Part shown: positions 9,462 to 21,370 of the stretch, piece by piece
How positions within the stretch are numbered: position 1 is the stretch's first letter
How the letters are laid out: each line of letters begins with the position of its first letter
Origin: Ophiothrix spiculata
Lineage: Eukaryota > Echinodermata > Ophiuroidea > Amphilepidida > Ophiotrichidae
Strand: one strand, 5' to 3'
Length of the DNA: 29,976 nucleotides
Assembly (NCBI GenBank): GCA_000969725.1
Contig: JXSR01S044758.1
Made by a program: the position numbers and the translations under genes
Notes under the pieces: generated by a model
What the model saw: the letters and a program-made list of their open reading frames with translations, nothing else
The model's database searches: none
Told to the model about the DNA's origin: nothing

Positions 9462-11264
9462 TTCAATACAACTGTCCATGAAACGGTGATATTTAATTAT
9501 ACAACCATGTGTAATCCTGATCTAAGATTCATGCTGAACAACAGATTTCCTGCTCTTTTTTCATTAGCTGACAATTTATCATGCTAATTAACCATGAAAG
9601 TGACAAATGATAGGCGGTCATTTATCAATTGATCTTGGATTTGAAGTGAATGATCAAGGTCTGAAAAATAATTTGTTGATTTGGTGTTTTCGCAAAAAAA
9701 CAAGTTCAGGTGGCTCAAATGGGGCATCGTTCCATGTAGTGTGAAAAGTAAATATATAAGGTTATGATAACAAAATACAAGCTTGAAAAATGTATATTGA
9801 AGAAAAAATAGCAAATTTAATTCAGGATAAAATAGTTGTCACTACAATATAGAACTCTTATTCATGGTGGCAAGTACTAGTACATTGTAGTGCAAAATTT
9901 TGTTAAAACTTTGGGCCTACACAATGTAACAAAATGTTTGACCCACTTTTGGCAAGCTTGAACTGGGAAAAAGTTTTAGTTTGAAGTGTTTTGCTTTGGG
10001 TGATCTCATTTAATAGTCACCCTCCGAAAGCCCTCCCTTGAACTAAGTTTCAGCAAAGTAATGTAATTTTATCAGCAAGAATAATATTACCCTGTCTTGT
10101 ACAAGTTGTAGGTGTTCATCCCTGATCTAGTTCAAGTGCATCACTCAGAGAGCAAAACAAAAATGGAGACACTGCACTCTCCTCACAGTTGAGTTCAATA
10201 CCTGGTTACCAAAACACAAAGGGAATTCCAAAACAAATCTTGCCTTCAGACAGCTAATCTTTTTATCTGCCAAGTTCACAGCCATCTTCTTAATCCATTT
10301 AGCCAGTGAACATTGACCCTGGCCCTGTAGGAGACAATTGGGGAACAATCACATCAACCACCTTATAAGGCCTTTGGGCTATAGGTCGGACAACCCATGT
10401 TTTTGTACCATTTATGAGTTGGTAGCTTTTTTTGTACCCGCCATTTTTGAACCATCCTAGATTCTTTATTTTAAGATCACTTCTCAAGATTTATTGAGGT
10501 TTCATGTTTTATTTCGATTATTTCTTTAAGATAAGAGTACATAATTTTTTTTTTATACCTTGGACATCATATTTGAGGAATAGAATGATGTTTTTGATTT
10601 TTAAAAGCTCAGATCTATGCGAAAAATCTTTTTGAAATTAAAATTTGTTTGTAACCTTTTTTTATACTACCATATGTTAATTTTGGGCTAAATTGATTAA
10701 ATGTCAAACGATGAAATCACATAAAACAAAGAGAACTGTCATTACTAATGGAATTTGAAATTTCAATGATAAAATTGCTTTTTTAAAGTTTCTGTAGGAA
10801 GTTAAATGTTGGAAAATCAATACTGTATTTATATACATATTTCAGATACAGTTATTTTTGAATGAAAATGACAAGCATTGAAAGTAAGCCCTATCTCTTT
10901 TCAAAAGGTAAAGACACTGAACTTTATATTGTGGTATTAATTACATCAGACTCATTGTTTACAATAAATAGATGCATAGTTATTAGAACCAGGGAGGTAC
11001 GGCTATTGTAACGAGCAAAATATTTTGAATATTTTAAAGTACAGACTATTGTACAAATTGCGGTTGCCCCACTGAAAGTTCCGCTGTTATTTCTGAAAGT
11101 TATCTATGCTTGTTTTTCTATGCTAAGATGTTACATGCATTTTAAAGAGTATAAGCCCTATTGGTTATTCCATAGTTCAAAGTTGAAACCACAATTTTTT
11201 AAGTGATAGGACAAAACAAGCTTAGACAGTAATATAGGGACCAGACAGTATCCAGGGACCTGTC
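9462..11264. other. Intronic sequence, no gene seen
   Basis: No exon, RNA gene or transposon ends were recognised. The stretch 10140-10490 is slightly less AT-rich and holds two overlapping minus-strand open frames of 62 and 67 codons. Neither has a recognisable domain. Confidence 0.4.
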
Positions 11265-11497
11265 TAAGGGGCGCACCATTAGATTTCCAGGGGTAGAAGG
11301 AAGTTGGGTTCGGGGATGATTTTTTTTCTTCGTGCCCAATACGGGAGCGAATTTTGTTTTCTGGAAAATACTGTTTTTCTGCCTATTCCATGTTCAGGGG
11401 GTAATTTTTTTCTTCTGCCTGTGGAGGGGGAATTTTCTTCCCCCAAAACATCCTGCTCCCCTCCCCCCCCCCTGGAAATCTAATGGTGTGCCCCTAA
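11265..11497. mobile_element. PIF/Harbinger-type MITE with TAA target duplication
   Basis: TAA at 11265-11267 and TAA at 11495-11497 flank a 227-bp unit. Its ends are inverted repeats of about 26 bases: GGGGCGCACCATTAGATTTC at the left and the complement of GGGGCACACCATTAGATTTC at the right, each followed by CAGGGG. A 3-bp TWA duplication with GGG-starting ends is the known signature of PIF/Harbinger elements. The interior is T-rich with poly-C near the right end and has no transposase. An 86-codon plus-strand open frame overlapping it is low-complexity and is not a gene. Confidence 0.75.
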
Positions 11498-12951
11498 GGG
11501 CCCCTGTGATGTGCAAGGGCGAATGGGAGCTCTTGTGTTTTGGTCATTCGAAACGTGTATATTTGTATTCTTTCAAAGTTTTTAGGTTTTGAATTTTTTT
11601 TGTAGCCAACGCATGTTGCTGTGTTGGTTTGCGTGAAATTAAACTTGTTTATTCACGTATCTATGGCATGTGATTGTCAAATTCTAGTGCTTGTGGAACG
11701 ATTACGGGCGCTCGTGTTACGCGAGGAAAAAAATGTTAAAGATAGTACCTCATTGACATGATATATAGCAGACAGAAGGTTAATAATTAGCATACAAGGA
11801 CTATTATGAAGCAAACTTGCTAGTATTAGTATCAGTTTCTGTTAGTTTGGTTTTAGTCAATGGAGCGTTTTAGAATCGGAGATGGTAAATTTGTACTTGG
11901 ATTATGCATGTATATACTTAAAGTTTAGGATTTCAGTAAAAACAGGTGTATGGTTTTGCTGTTAGTAAACAGAGTTGTCATTTTATTGAACAAGTTGTAA
12001 ACAATAAAAAGCATTTAAAGATTGTTTATCAGAGGCAAACATCATGAACAAGAATGGCTGTTTGTGCATTACACAAATTTTGACATTTAAAAGAGGTTTG
12101 GTGAAGAACCTACCTTGTACTAAATCCTTTCCTGTCTTTCAGAGACTTCCTCCATTTTATATTTCAATTTTCGTTTTTTTGTATAAATATAAAGATACCG
12201 AATGTAGATCACTGAACTTCGAACATAAAAATGAAATCTGATATTGATTTTCTGACATTTGATTTGGGGAACGAAATGACAATTTGCTTCACAAAGGTTA
12301 TAGTGACAAAATATGTTAATACTTTTTGTCATCCATATTGATTAAATTTCAAGTTATTCTAGATAAGATTACAGCTCATGAAAGTGTCAAACTTGTCAAT
12401 GAAAATAACCGGGGAAAGCCTGTCGTTTTTGTTGTGTATTTATACCAGGCACACGCTGCATTCAAATTGAAATTTAAGTATCAAACAGTCAAACTACAGT
12501 AATGCTTTCAAAGATGAAAATTTATACAGTGGTACTAGAAATTATGGTAACAATGGATGACAATAATAGAGGTTGTATCAAATAACAGTAATGCCAGACA
12601 GGCCTGTTTATGCTTTGAATCTCAGATGGAGTTTGCACTGACATTTTTCAGGGGAAAAGCCGTAAAATGTGGTAGATTTTAGGAAATAATCGCTTTTTCA
12701 TTTTAAATTTTGCAACTCCTGGTGATGGTTTAGTGATATTATTTTAAATTTAGTTCATAATTGAATAATTTTCAATTTCAGTTTTATTCATATTATATGA
12801 AATAGGCCTAATAGATTTATAAAGTATAGTCCTATTTGGTTTGATTTGATTATTTTTGTTGAATATGTAACAACAGGTGTCAAGCACATGTTGAAGTTGG
12901 TGAGTTTTATTTTTAAATTTGAAAAGGGAGTTAACTGGCTTTCATAACAAT
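11498..12951. other. Intronic sequence, no gene seen
   Basis: AT-rich, without recognisable exon, RNA gene or transposon termini. Open frames at 12044-12332 on both strands overlap each other and have no domain. Confidence 0.4.
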
Positions 12952-13246
12952 AGTCAAATCCCGGGGGGGTACTCCACTTTTGTCTNNNNNNNNNNNNNNN
13001 NNNNNNNNNNNNNNNNNNNNNNNNNNNNNNNNNNNNNNNNNNNNNNNNNNNNNNNNNNNNNNNNNNNNNNNNNNNNNNNNNNNNNNNNNNNNNNNNNNNN
13101 NNNNNNNNNNNNNNNNNNNNNNNNNNNNNNNNNNNNNNNNNNNNNNNNNNNNNNNNNNNNNNNNNNNNNNNNNNNNNNNNNNNNNNNNNNNNNNNNNNNN
13201 NNNNNNNNNNNNNNNNNNNNCCCCCCCCCCCCCCCGGGAGTCAAAT
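12952..13246. mobile_element. Transposon with 8-bp target duplication, interior lost in gap
   Basis: AGTCAAAT occurs at 12952-12959 and again at 13239-13246. Between them lies a unit that starts CCCGGGGGGGTACTCC and ends CCCCCCCGGG, so the outer edges are inverted. An 8-bp direct duplication is typical of hAT elements. Nearly the whole interior is the N gap, so the length of about 279 bp depends on the gap estimate. The long G and C runs at the ends probably explain why sequencing failed here. Confidence 0.6.
12986..13220. other. Assembly gap (235 N)
   Basis: A run of N replaces the sequence. Open frames drawn across it in any direction are artefacts. The true length may differ from 235. Confidence 0.99.
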
Positions 13247-15530
13247 GCCAGATGATTTGAATTTCAAGTTTGCTTGTTTGGAGAGTGAACATTTTATAAA
13301 AATGTTATGATATATGAAGTGCTCATAATAACAGCAGCAAAGGTGTGCTACATCACATTTTATGAAATGTGGTAATTTCTGGTGTTTTGCTACAAGTTGA
13401 AGGAAAACAAATTAAGGTAAAATTTATTCAAGGAACTATTAAGAATTAAGGTATAGGCTATAACTTTGTAAAGTGCATCTAGAAGTCTTTTCAGAATGCG
13501 TCTTTTCGATCAATTGAAAAAAAAGACACATTTCCATTTTATCTTCAAACTGAAAATTCTTGACACAGTTATTACGATCTCATTAACTATATTTTCAAAT
13601 GTCAATGACCGGAGTCAATTATTAACTCATACAATGGTACATAACATCATTTATGACAAATGTGGGCATTGTTTTTGTGTTGACTCATTTCTGCACAGTT
13701 GAATGGTGAATATTGTACTGATGTTTAATAATAAATTATATGATGTCCTGACATTGGTTATTGATGGTGAAATCAGATATTCTTTAGAAAGAGAACACCT
13801 AAGCCACCCACAAAATTGATAAAACTTTATCAGTCCAATGATCCTTTAGTGACGTTCTGATCAACAGTCATCTTGAAAAATTTGGAATTCTGAATTTGGA
13901 ATCCAAATCAATTAACCATATAGGTTATATATAGGCCTCTTAAGTCTGACTTCCGCTCATGAGAACTTTAATTACAAAAACTGGAGAAATATTTTTAAAG
14001 TGGGCAAATGAGAAAGATTCTAAAAGAATGTATGACGCATACATACATTTGTTTGTTCTTGTTTATTTGTATTTTATCTAATCTTAATAAATACATCAGT
14101 GTGGTTGAAAAGATGTTGATTTCTGAAACATCATGTATGTACAAGATGTAAGCACAGTAAAAATATCAAAATCATTTATGACATATTTTGAAAGTAACTT
14201 TAGATTGATGAGCTCAGGAAAACACATTTTCTGGGTCAATGATATATGTTTTCAATATTCATAATATGGATCATCCATTTTGAAATCTAGATCTTTGACA
14301 AGGATGTTTTGGCATAACGAGAGCAAGTAAACATGTAGGATTAATCAATAGCTCCCACTTGCTATGGTGTGTTCTATTTCTTTCCATCAAATAATGTACT
14401 AAATAAGAACATTTTTATTCAATAAAACAGTACCTAATGTCATCAATTTTGATGCGACTGCTTCCCATATTACCATACTATTTCAACCTATATTACAACA
14501 TCTTTATTTTATTGTTAAAATTGTTAGGTTATTAAATAACTCCATAGAAGCTTTGATTTTTACATAAAACAATTATCACAAATGTCACTCTGCAGGTGAA
14601 ATATTTTGGGAAGAAAAATATTTGTGTAGACACCAGGAGATGGGGAGCTATTTGCATTATAAAGTGATCTTTCGGGGTTAAAATCACAAAAATATACTAT
14701 TAACCTAGTTTAGTAGGGAAGATGTTTCATCAATATATTCCAGAAAACCACATTTAAAACCCACTATATTTTCAAGGTTTTTACAAAACTTATAAATTTA
14801 TAGAAAATAACAATTTTTGTGTAACAAATTATTTGCAGGAAATCTATAGGCCTATGCAATGACAGTGTTGTGGAATGCTTGAGCAAAAGAATTTTTTCCA
14901 AAAATTTGATTTTTAAATAATGATTTTCTTAATTTAAACTCAAATTTTCAAATTGTATGCCTGGCATGAATAACATGCCCTGTTCAATTTTTTCTGGGCT
15001 TGGTTGTTTACTCTGCTATATTTGCACTAGGGTGTAAACACCAAAATGGCCTAAACATTCTGCAAATATTGGGGTTGACTCAAAATGTTGGATATAATAA
15101 AGCTCTCCAGTCCTACTGGTTGCGATGTTATTTTACCAACATTCATGTTTCTCAAGTGGAGGTAAATGTGGTTTTGAAATGCCCTAGTGTGTAATAGTTT
15201 AAATAACGGTTTAAATAAATGTTATTTGTATGACATTTATGCAAACATTGCATATAAGTCAATCAAGTCTGTGGGAAAATTTGGGAGAAAATTAGTCTCC
15301 CTAAAAACTTGAAGATGGCTGATGGCTGTATAGGTACCCATCTTTATGCGATATGCCAGGATGTCGGGCCAATCTCCGTACATATCTAGAGGTACATTTA
15401 TTTTACATTTTACACATCCATTGGTTTTTTCCATAAATATTTTGTCCAATTTCCCCCCTGTTTTTCGACTGCAAAGCTATCTATTGTTAAAATAGATTCT
15501 AAACATTATTGCTAATTCTGGTTCTTGTGT
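13247..15530. other. Intronic sequence, no gene seen
   Basis: AT-rich sequence with domain-less ORFs only (for example 13496-13702, 15000-15194, 15237-15449). No inverted-repeat element or RNA gene was recognised. Confidence 0.4.
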
Positions 15531-15532
15531 AT

Positions 15533-15800
15533 CAGTGGCGTGTCAAAATGGATGGGCCTGGGTACATGCCCCCTACCCTACCCAGTCTGGTGAATAAGTT
15601 GGAGGAAAAGGACAAAGGCCCATTTGGAGATCTTGACAACAAAAATATAGAAAAGAAAGGGTAAGAGATAGTTTGAAATGTTTCAAAATCATTGATAATC
15701 TTGTCTCTCCTTTTTAACTTCTTTGAGTTCTTTGAGCTAGATGCAACACGCAAATCTTGACTTGATACAAAAACAGGGTGTGCATTTATTTTGTGCACAG
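15533..15800. mobile_element. Possible hAT-like fragment beginning CAGTGGCGTG
   Basis: CAGTGGCGTGTC at 15533 resembles the CAGTGGCGTA ends of many hAT-type elements, and the following sequence has the usual ggcctgggtac and cccc runs. I cannot find the matching inverted end or a target duplication, so the right boundary is a guess. An 88-codon minus-strand open frame overlaps it and shows no domain. Confidence 0.3.
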
Positions 15801-17290
15801 ACCATGTTCACTTGTCAAACTGCATCTATTGCGACGCGATTGCGAAGATGTATCATAGGTGCAATTTTCGTTTGAATACACCTGAAAATCCAAAGCTACA
15901 ATAATTCCTTCTTGTGACTACAATGATCAATGACTGTTCTCAAGCTCATTGCATTAAAATATGGTCAGAAATTCCCCTTTTACTATCTACCTGTATTATT
16001 TTGTGATTCTTACCATTTTGTAATGATAGTAATTTACAAAATCACAAGGTATTTATTATTCATGAAATATTTCAACTCTCCAAATTGAATTCCTCAATTA
16101 CAGAGTCGGCATAAAATGTGTTGAGGATGGAATAGGGGTATTATACACTGATACAGATCAATTTATAGACTGATTCATAGAATATATTATAGCAAAACGA
16201 GCATTGCCGCAGGGCAAAATAAATTGTATTTGCATGATCCTATTTTATTGGTATGACAAGTAGAGCTATTTTTCTAGTGTCACTTGATCAATAAAATGAT
16301 ATAAATTTGAAATTTGTTTGCAGCTCCTATCTCTAGACCAATTTTATTGAATGAAGTTGGTGAGATATTATCGGGGACATAATTCTATCAAAGAAATCGT
16401 ATCTAAACTCTAAAATGTGTACAGTCTTGTGCATGGCAAATTTGAGTTGTGAGTTCAAGCATCACTGTCAAATTAGGGAAGTTTTCAAAAGCTACATCAA
16501 AAACTTTAGGGCAGGTGTCAAAATACAAGAGGGCGAAGGGCGAATCGCCCCTTATTTTTACAAAAAAAAAAAACTTGCAAAGGTGGAAGAGGGCGAAAAA
16601 TAAAAAAACCAAAAGCACAACAATCACCCCACTGATAAAAACCTAAGTCTACAGATGAAGTTTAACTGCTCAAAATGCTTCTCATAACACAATAAATATA
16701 TTTTGCAACAATATCTCTGAAGTGAAAGTCAGTTGCCCCTCCTAGCAATAAATCCTGGCACCTCTCTCTAGTCAAATTTCACATTAAAAGAAATGTTTGC
16801 AGATTGATATACTAATAAAATTGAACTTTACGAATTAATTAACTTAAAACAGTAATATTCTCTCTATTTTTATTTTAACTCCTCATGATGCTTGCCAAAA
16901 AGTTCAACCACTTTCTAACTTCGTTATTATAACAAGTTTACAAACTGTCACTTGCTATAGTCAGACGCCCACTTGTATTGGTCTGTTATTGATTATTGGG
17001 TATTGATCATACACATATATTGAACAAATGTGGATGACTAATGTTTGTCCAAGGTTCAAACATGACAGAAGAACATGATAGTTACATTTAATAATGTTTG
17101 CGAAACGAAAGTAGAAGACCAATCGATAACAAGTTCTTTGTATTATAGTATAACAGATACAGCAAAACCGTTTAATTTTGCAGGTTTGTGAATGATAATC
17201 AATCAGCAGGCATTTACCTGTGGATTATATGAACTCTAGCCTCCTCAAAATCTTACAATATCCCATTTCGTTTCAGAAAATTAAGATAAT
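15801..17290. other. Intronic sequence with a probable repeat fragment
   Basis: Bases 16500-16610 contain gggcgaagggcgaatcgcc, then poly-A, then gagggcgaaaaat. The composition is unlike the surroundings and suggests a transposon remnant. A perfect inverted repeat ATTTTGTAA/TTACAAAAT lies near 16013-16043. No gene is seen. Confidence 0.35.
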
Positions 17291-17344
17291 CTAGTCCAGG
17301 TACGTCATAGACTGGAGTTGCGATGACCACAAATTTGCTGGCGA

Positions 17345-17420
17345 GGCTGTGCCGGCCAAATGTCTTGCCATAGTGAACATTAGATCCGGTGCAAGAAGTC
17401 CTATGTTCGAATCTGGATTA
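17345..17420 (+). repeat. Possible tRNA-derived SINE remnant
   Basis: GTTCGAATC at 17405-17413 matches the RNA polymerase III B-box consensus. A plausible but poor A-box (gccatagtgaac) lies about 35 bases upstream, near 17368. The T-stem does not pair well (ctatg against ctgga), so this is not a functional tRNA. It may be the head of a decayed SINE. No poly-A tail or target duplication was identified. Confidence 0.25.
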
Positions 17421-18921
17421 AACCATCCATTCAAGACATGCAAATTTCCAATGAGATAGTTCTTAATAAAGAAGTGTGAAAAAGTGTACCACAATGATTT
17501 TTTTTATATCATTTAACAGTTGGATAAATTAGTGGAGATTTGCATGTGAAATTTTTAACGAAATGTTTGAAATTGGTATCTAAAAAAGCTGGGACTATAA
17601 ACATGATAAAGATTTTATATTATAGTCCCTTTTTACTCCTCCCCATATGTATTTATGGATTTTGAGGAAAATTATTCAAATTTAATATAACAGATTGGGC
17701 CAGTAACATTTAAGGACGATACAATTTCCCTCATGTTAAGTTTATTTAATTGTTAATATTATTTTAATTAGTATTTTATTGGATCCATTTTATGATTTTA
17801 CTAGTTTGTGCTGCGTCAACAAGACTATAAAGATAGACTAATCATGGCTAAGAAATAATATAATAAGGTTGGACAACAGAGTGTAACCTTTGGAACCAGT
17901 GATTATGATAAAACGACTCAATCAAAAATACAAATTAAGGAGCGTCAGATAATAATCATAAATTATACTGTGGGAAACGTAATATTGACTTTTGTCTTAG
18001 TCAAACGTATAAATTGAAGATGTCTGAGAGATCTGTCTTGAGAAAATTGGTTACAAGGTTAACGCTCAAAAAGAACCGCTGTGGGGATGGAAGTGATACA
18101 ATAGTACCAACGTACCATATGATTTTAAAGAGCCAATTTCAGTCAAAAGTTCAAGAGAAATCACTTTTCTTCTCATTCAAGTATTCATATAAAATTCATT
18201 AAGTTAAGATTGTTATTAAGGCAACAATTGGATTGAACTTTATTTCAGAGTTGTGAACTTTTTTGGAAGTTTTAGCCAATCCTTTTCCCACGATAGAGCT
18301 AACTAATGGTCTGTATGTTTCACAGGATAGGAAAATTTCAATCAGAAACTACATGTTTTACAGGAAAAGTTATGTCAGATTTTGAATGAAAACAAGGCCT
18401 GTTTGATTGATTACAGGTTTGTTTGTGGATTTTATGAATTACAAAAAATGCTTTAAACAGGCAGCATTTTAAAATAACATATATGTAACTTCCTAAACAA
18501 AATGTAATTTCTTAAATAAAATTATCGATATAAGGTGCATTCCCTGTATAATACATTGTTTTCTTTATCAAATAGACCTATTTTTCCTTGAATTTTCAAA
18601 GTAAAAAAGGTTGGTCCTTAAATTGATTAAAAGAAAAAAATACTATTGACTTAAAAAGAAATGAAAACTTGATAATTAATTCGTGGGAAATACTAGTACT
18701 CTGATTTAGTGAATAAAAATATAGCTAATAATATGGCTAATAATTGTATAAAATTAAGCTATAACTTTTAATAAGCAGTTTGAACTTGACCTTATGTAAG
18801 AAGTGATTAAAAGATTCAGATTGGCGAATTATTGTTTTAAAGTTGTCTCCATTTCTATATAATTTGCTCATTACCTTGTGTAATTATAGGATCAGTAAAA
18901 GCAAAACTTGTAGGCCAATAT
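17421..18921. other. Intronic sequence, no gene seen
   Basis: AT-rich. The 62-codon plus-strand frame at 18014-18202 is basic and has no recognisable domain. No transposon ends were found. Confidence 0.4.
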
Positions 18922-19277
18922 TTAAAGCAATACTATAAAGTGTTAAAAATGAAGCGCCCCCTGTCACCCATGACTTTTGGTTTTTGGGGCTTGTTGGGTT
19001 TGTTTTTGGTGGATATGAATACCCTCCAAACGATTTGGTTCAAAGATGCTTACTTTTTCTGTTATGATAATTTGTTGAATTAAATTCGGGATCTCGAATT
19101 TAATTCCACATGTATTAGTATAGGAAAGCATGCATGTGTTTTTATCCATTTTTTTGTGGCAAAACATTTTTTTTTTCACAAAATACACTTGAAAACGCTT
19201 TTAGATGTCACTTTCCTTCATTCTAGCTGTTTTTACTATAAACAATTTTTGATCGAAATCTTATAGTATTGCTTTAA
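18922..19277. mobile_element. TTAA-bounded MITE, family 1, copy B
   Basis: The 356-bp unit has ends TTAAAGCAATACTATAAAG and, inverted, TTAAAGCAATACTATAAGAT. It is the longer relative of 9222-9461 and lies in the opposite orientation: CTGTCACCCATGACTTTTG appears at its left end and the complement at the right end of copy A. Both have TTAA at each border. The interior includes an AT-rich region with a short palindrome (AAATTCGGGATCTCGAATTT). It has no transposase, so it must have been moved by one encoded elsewhere. Confidence 0.8.
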
Positions 19278-19850
19278 GAAAAATATGAAGTGAGAAGCTA
19301 CAAAAGATGCTGTCTACCAGTACCCCATAGGTTATGTCTTTTTAAAAGATATTTCTTTGTTTTTTATACTAATTTTAATTTCTCAAAATTTTGCAAGTCC
19401 AAATATTACAAAATCAAATACATCACAAATGGTAGTACTTAAATGTGTTTAAATGTTAAAATACAAGATGCCCAAATAATGTCACTTTTTCAGATAATCA
19501 ATAATTGTAATATCAGGAAATACTTGCAAACCTTTTGATTACGACAACATAATGTTATTTCAAGTATGTCAAATATGTATACTTTCATGTTCTTATAAAT
19601 CTGTTCACTCTATTTGAGTTTGTTTTGTAAAGGAGTTAATCTGGTACATTAAAATCAAAAGATTTGAGAAACGCTTTTGTTTAGGCCTTGTCAACCCAAA
19701 CATTGCTCAATACCAGATTAAACATGCCAGACTAGTCTTTTCGTTTGCCTACAGGGAAACTGCTTGATATCTCAAGATTTCTAAACGATTATTTAGGTAT
19801 GTGAGTTAATGTGTACATAGTCATGTCGAAACTTGCCTTGTAACGTATGA
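19278..19850. other. Intronic sequence, no gene seen
   Basis: AT-rich sequence with no recognised structure. Confidence 0.4.
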
Positions 19851-19854
19851 TTAG

Positions 19855-20030
19855 GTAGGAGGTTAAAAGTCAGATCAAAAGTTTTGGGAAAGTTTTCTTG
19901 AAAAAACTTTTTTTTTCAACCTGAGGGAATTTTTTGAATGTAATTCAGGGTGGAGGTGAAAAGTCATCGCAACAGCTTTAGAAAGGTTTTTTTAATGCTT
20001 TACCCTAGGAGAAATTTTGAAATATAGAGT
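19855..20030. repeat. Imperfect two-copy tandem repeat, unit about 93 bp
   Basis: GGAGGTTAAAAGTCA near 19858 is echoed by GGAGGTGAAAAGTCA near 19952. The later parts of the unit also correspond (cctgagggaattttttgaat against cctaggagaaattttgaaat). The copies are diverged. No coding content. Confidence 0.45.
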
Positions 20031-20234
20031 TGTATTGGGAAATAGGCCTGTCTGTCTGTTTGTAGATTTTGTTAATTTCATGGGACTGATATTAAAGATT
20101 TTGAACGTGAGGTTAAAGAAACAAATAAATGAATGTTTATGTGCAGTCTTAATGGTGCCAATAGTTGGAACCCCAGGTTTAAAAGTTCAAATTCAAACCT
20201 AAAATGAAGCCAAAGCAGTATCAGACTTATGCAA

Positions 20235-20533
20235 TGGTCACATAAGCTGCAGGAAGCCGCAACACCGGTATGACATCGGTGCGACACCGGTGAATGCTTG
20301 CAATGCCCGGTTGATCACCGGTCGGATGCCAGTGGTTATAGGACCATAACTTAAGACATTGTATACAAGCTACAAGGTTTTAACTCGGAATTAAATTCTT
20401 GTGGCAAGCTTCCGGCATCTCTACGGCTCACGGACACTGGCCGGTGACTGCTCGGACACCTTCCGGACAGACCGGTGTCCGATCTGCGGACACCGCAAAC
20501 ACATCGTAACCTCGCCGCAAAGTTATGTGACCA
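20235..20533. mobile_element. ACCGGT-rich MITE with TGGTCACATAA ends
   Basis: TGGTCACATAA at 20235-20245 is the exact inverse of TTATGTGACCA at 20523-20533. Within the 299-bp unit ACCGGT appears at 20264, 20286 and 20317 on the left and at 20471 on the right, with CCGGTG at 20441 and several CGGACAC copies. The GC content is far above the surroundings. Clusters of short motifs just inside the ends are typical transposase-binding sites in hAT-like elements. No clear target duplication is seen. It does not encode a protein. Confidence 0.65.
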
Positions 20534-21238
20534 GGGTATCAGGGATCATTAAGGTGATATGCACTGCATTTTGAACCAGGTATCTCTCATGTACACATGT
20601 GAAGTTTTGTAATTGTGATGAGAAATAAGAAACATTTTGCATAATTTTCAATGCATATATTGGTTAGAGTAAGTTTGAAAATTGTGATATATAAACTGCC
20701 AATGAAAACATTGATTACAACAAGTTTTGAACTCTGTTCAACCAGGCTCTGAACCAAACTTTTGTACCTGTTTCAATTGAAATTCAAAAATAAAAAGCCA
20801 TAGGCCTAAATGAAAAGAACTTCATTAACTTTGTGTAGCAAGTGTTGTGGGAAACAATTTTTATGTCTTACAATTGTTCCGTGAATAATACCGTATTATA
20901 GGAGTTTCGAATGTAATGTAAAGTTCATTTACCTCGTCTTGCGGTTTACTGTCAGACTTAAATGCACAATTTAGCCCATTTTACCGTTTTATTCTCTGTT
21001 GTCAAGAACTCAAGCCCTGATAGCGTTAATTGGTATAATTTTAGCATTATGAATTTTAGATTGTGCATTTAATATATTGCTTCTTGACTTCTTGAACTAA
21101 CACACCTCATTAGGCAAATCTGTGGTGTGTTTAAAGCGGTCCTGTGACCAAACATCAAGGCCCAGATAGAGTTTTTATGAGTAAACAAATATTTGGTGCA
21201 ACAAGTCTTTGTTATCTAACAATCTAATTTATAATTTC
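20534..21238. other. Intronic sequence, no gene seen
   Basis: AT-rich, with no recognised exon, RNA gene or transposon end. Confidence 0.4.
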
Positions 21239-21370
21239 ATTGTATTTTCTAATAATAATGGAGGCTTCATGATGAAAAATCAATGCACAATACACTTATG
21301 TACATACATGTGATGTCAAACATTTGGTGGTTTTCATCACCAAGCCTCCATTATGAATAGAGAATGCACT
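21239..21370. mobile_element. Small foldback element
   Basis: AATGGAGGCTTCATGATGAAAA at 21257-21278 pairs with 21331-21352 with only two mismatches. Weaker pairing extends outwards to about 21239 and 21370. The whole forms a hairpin with about 40-bp arms and a 52-base loop. It may be a tiny MITE or a foldback remnant. Confidence 0.5.

Noticed and set aside
12919..13292. Open frames of 91-113 codons on both strands across the N gap
   Set aside because: They exist only because N codons are not read as stops. Flanking sequence is a transposon end.
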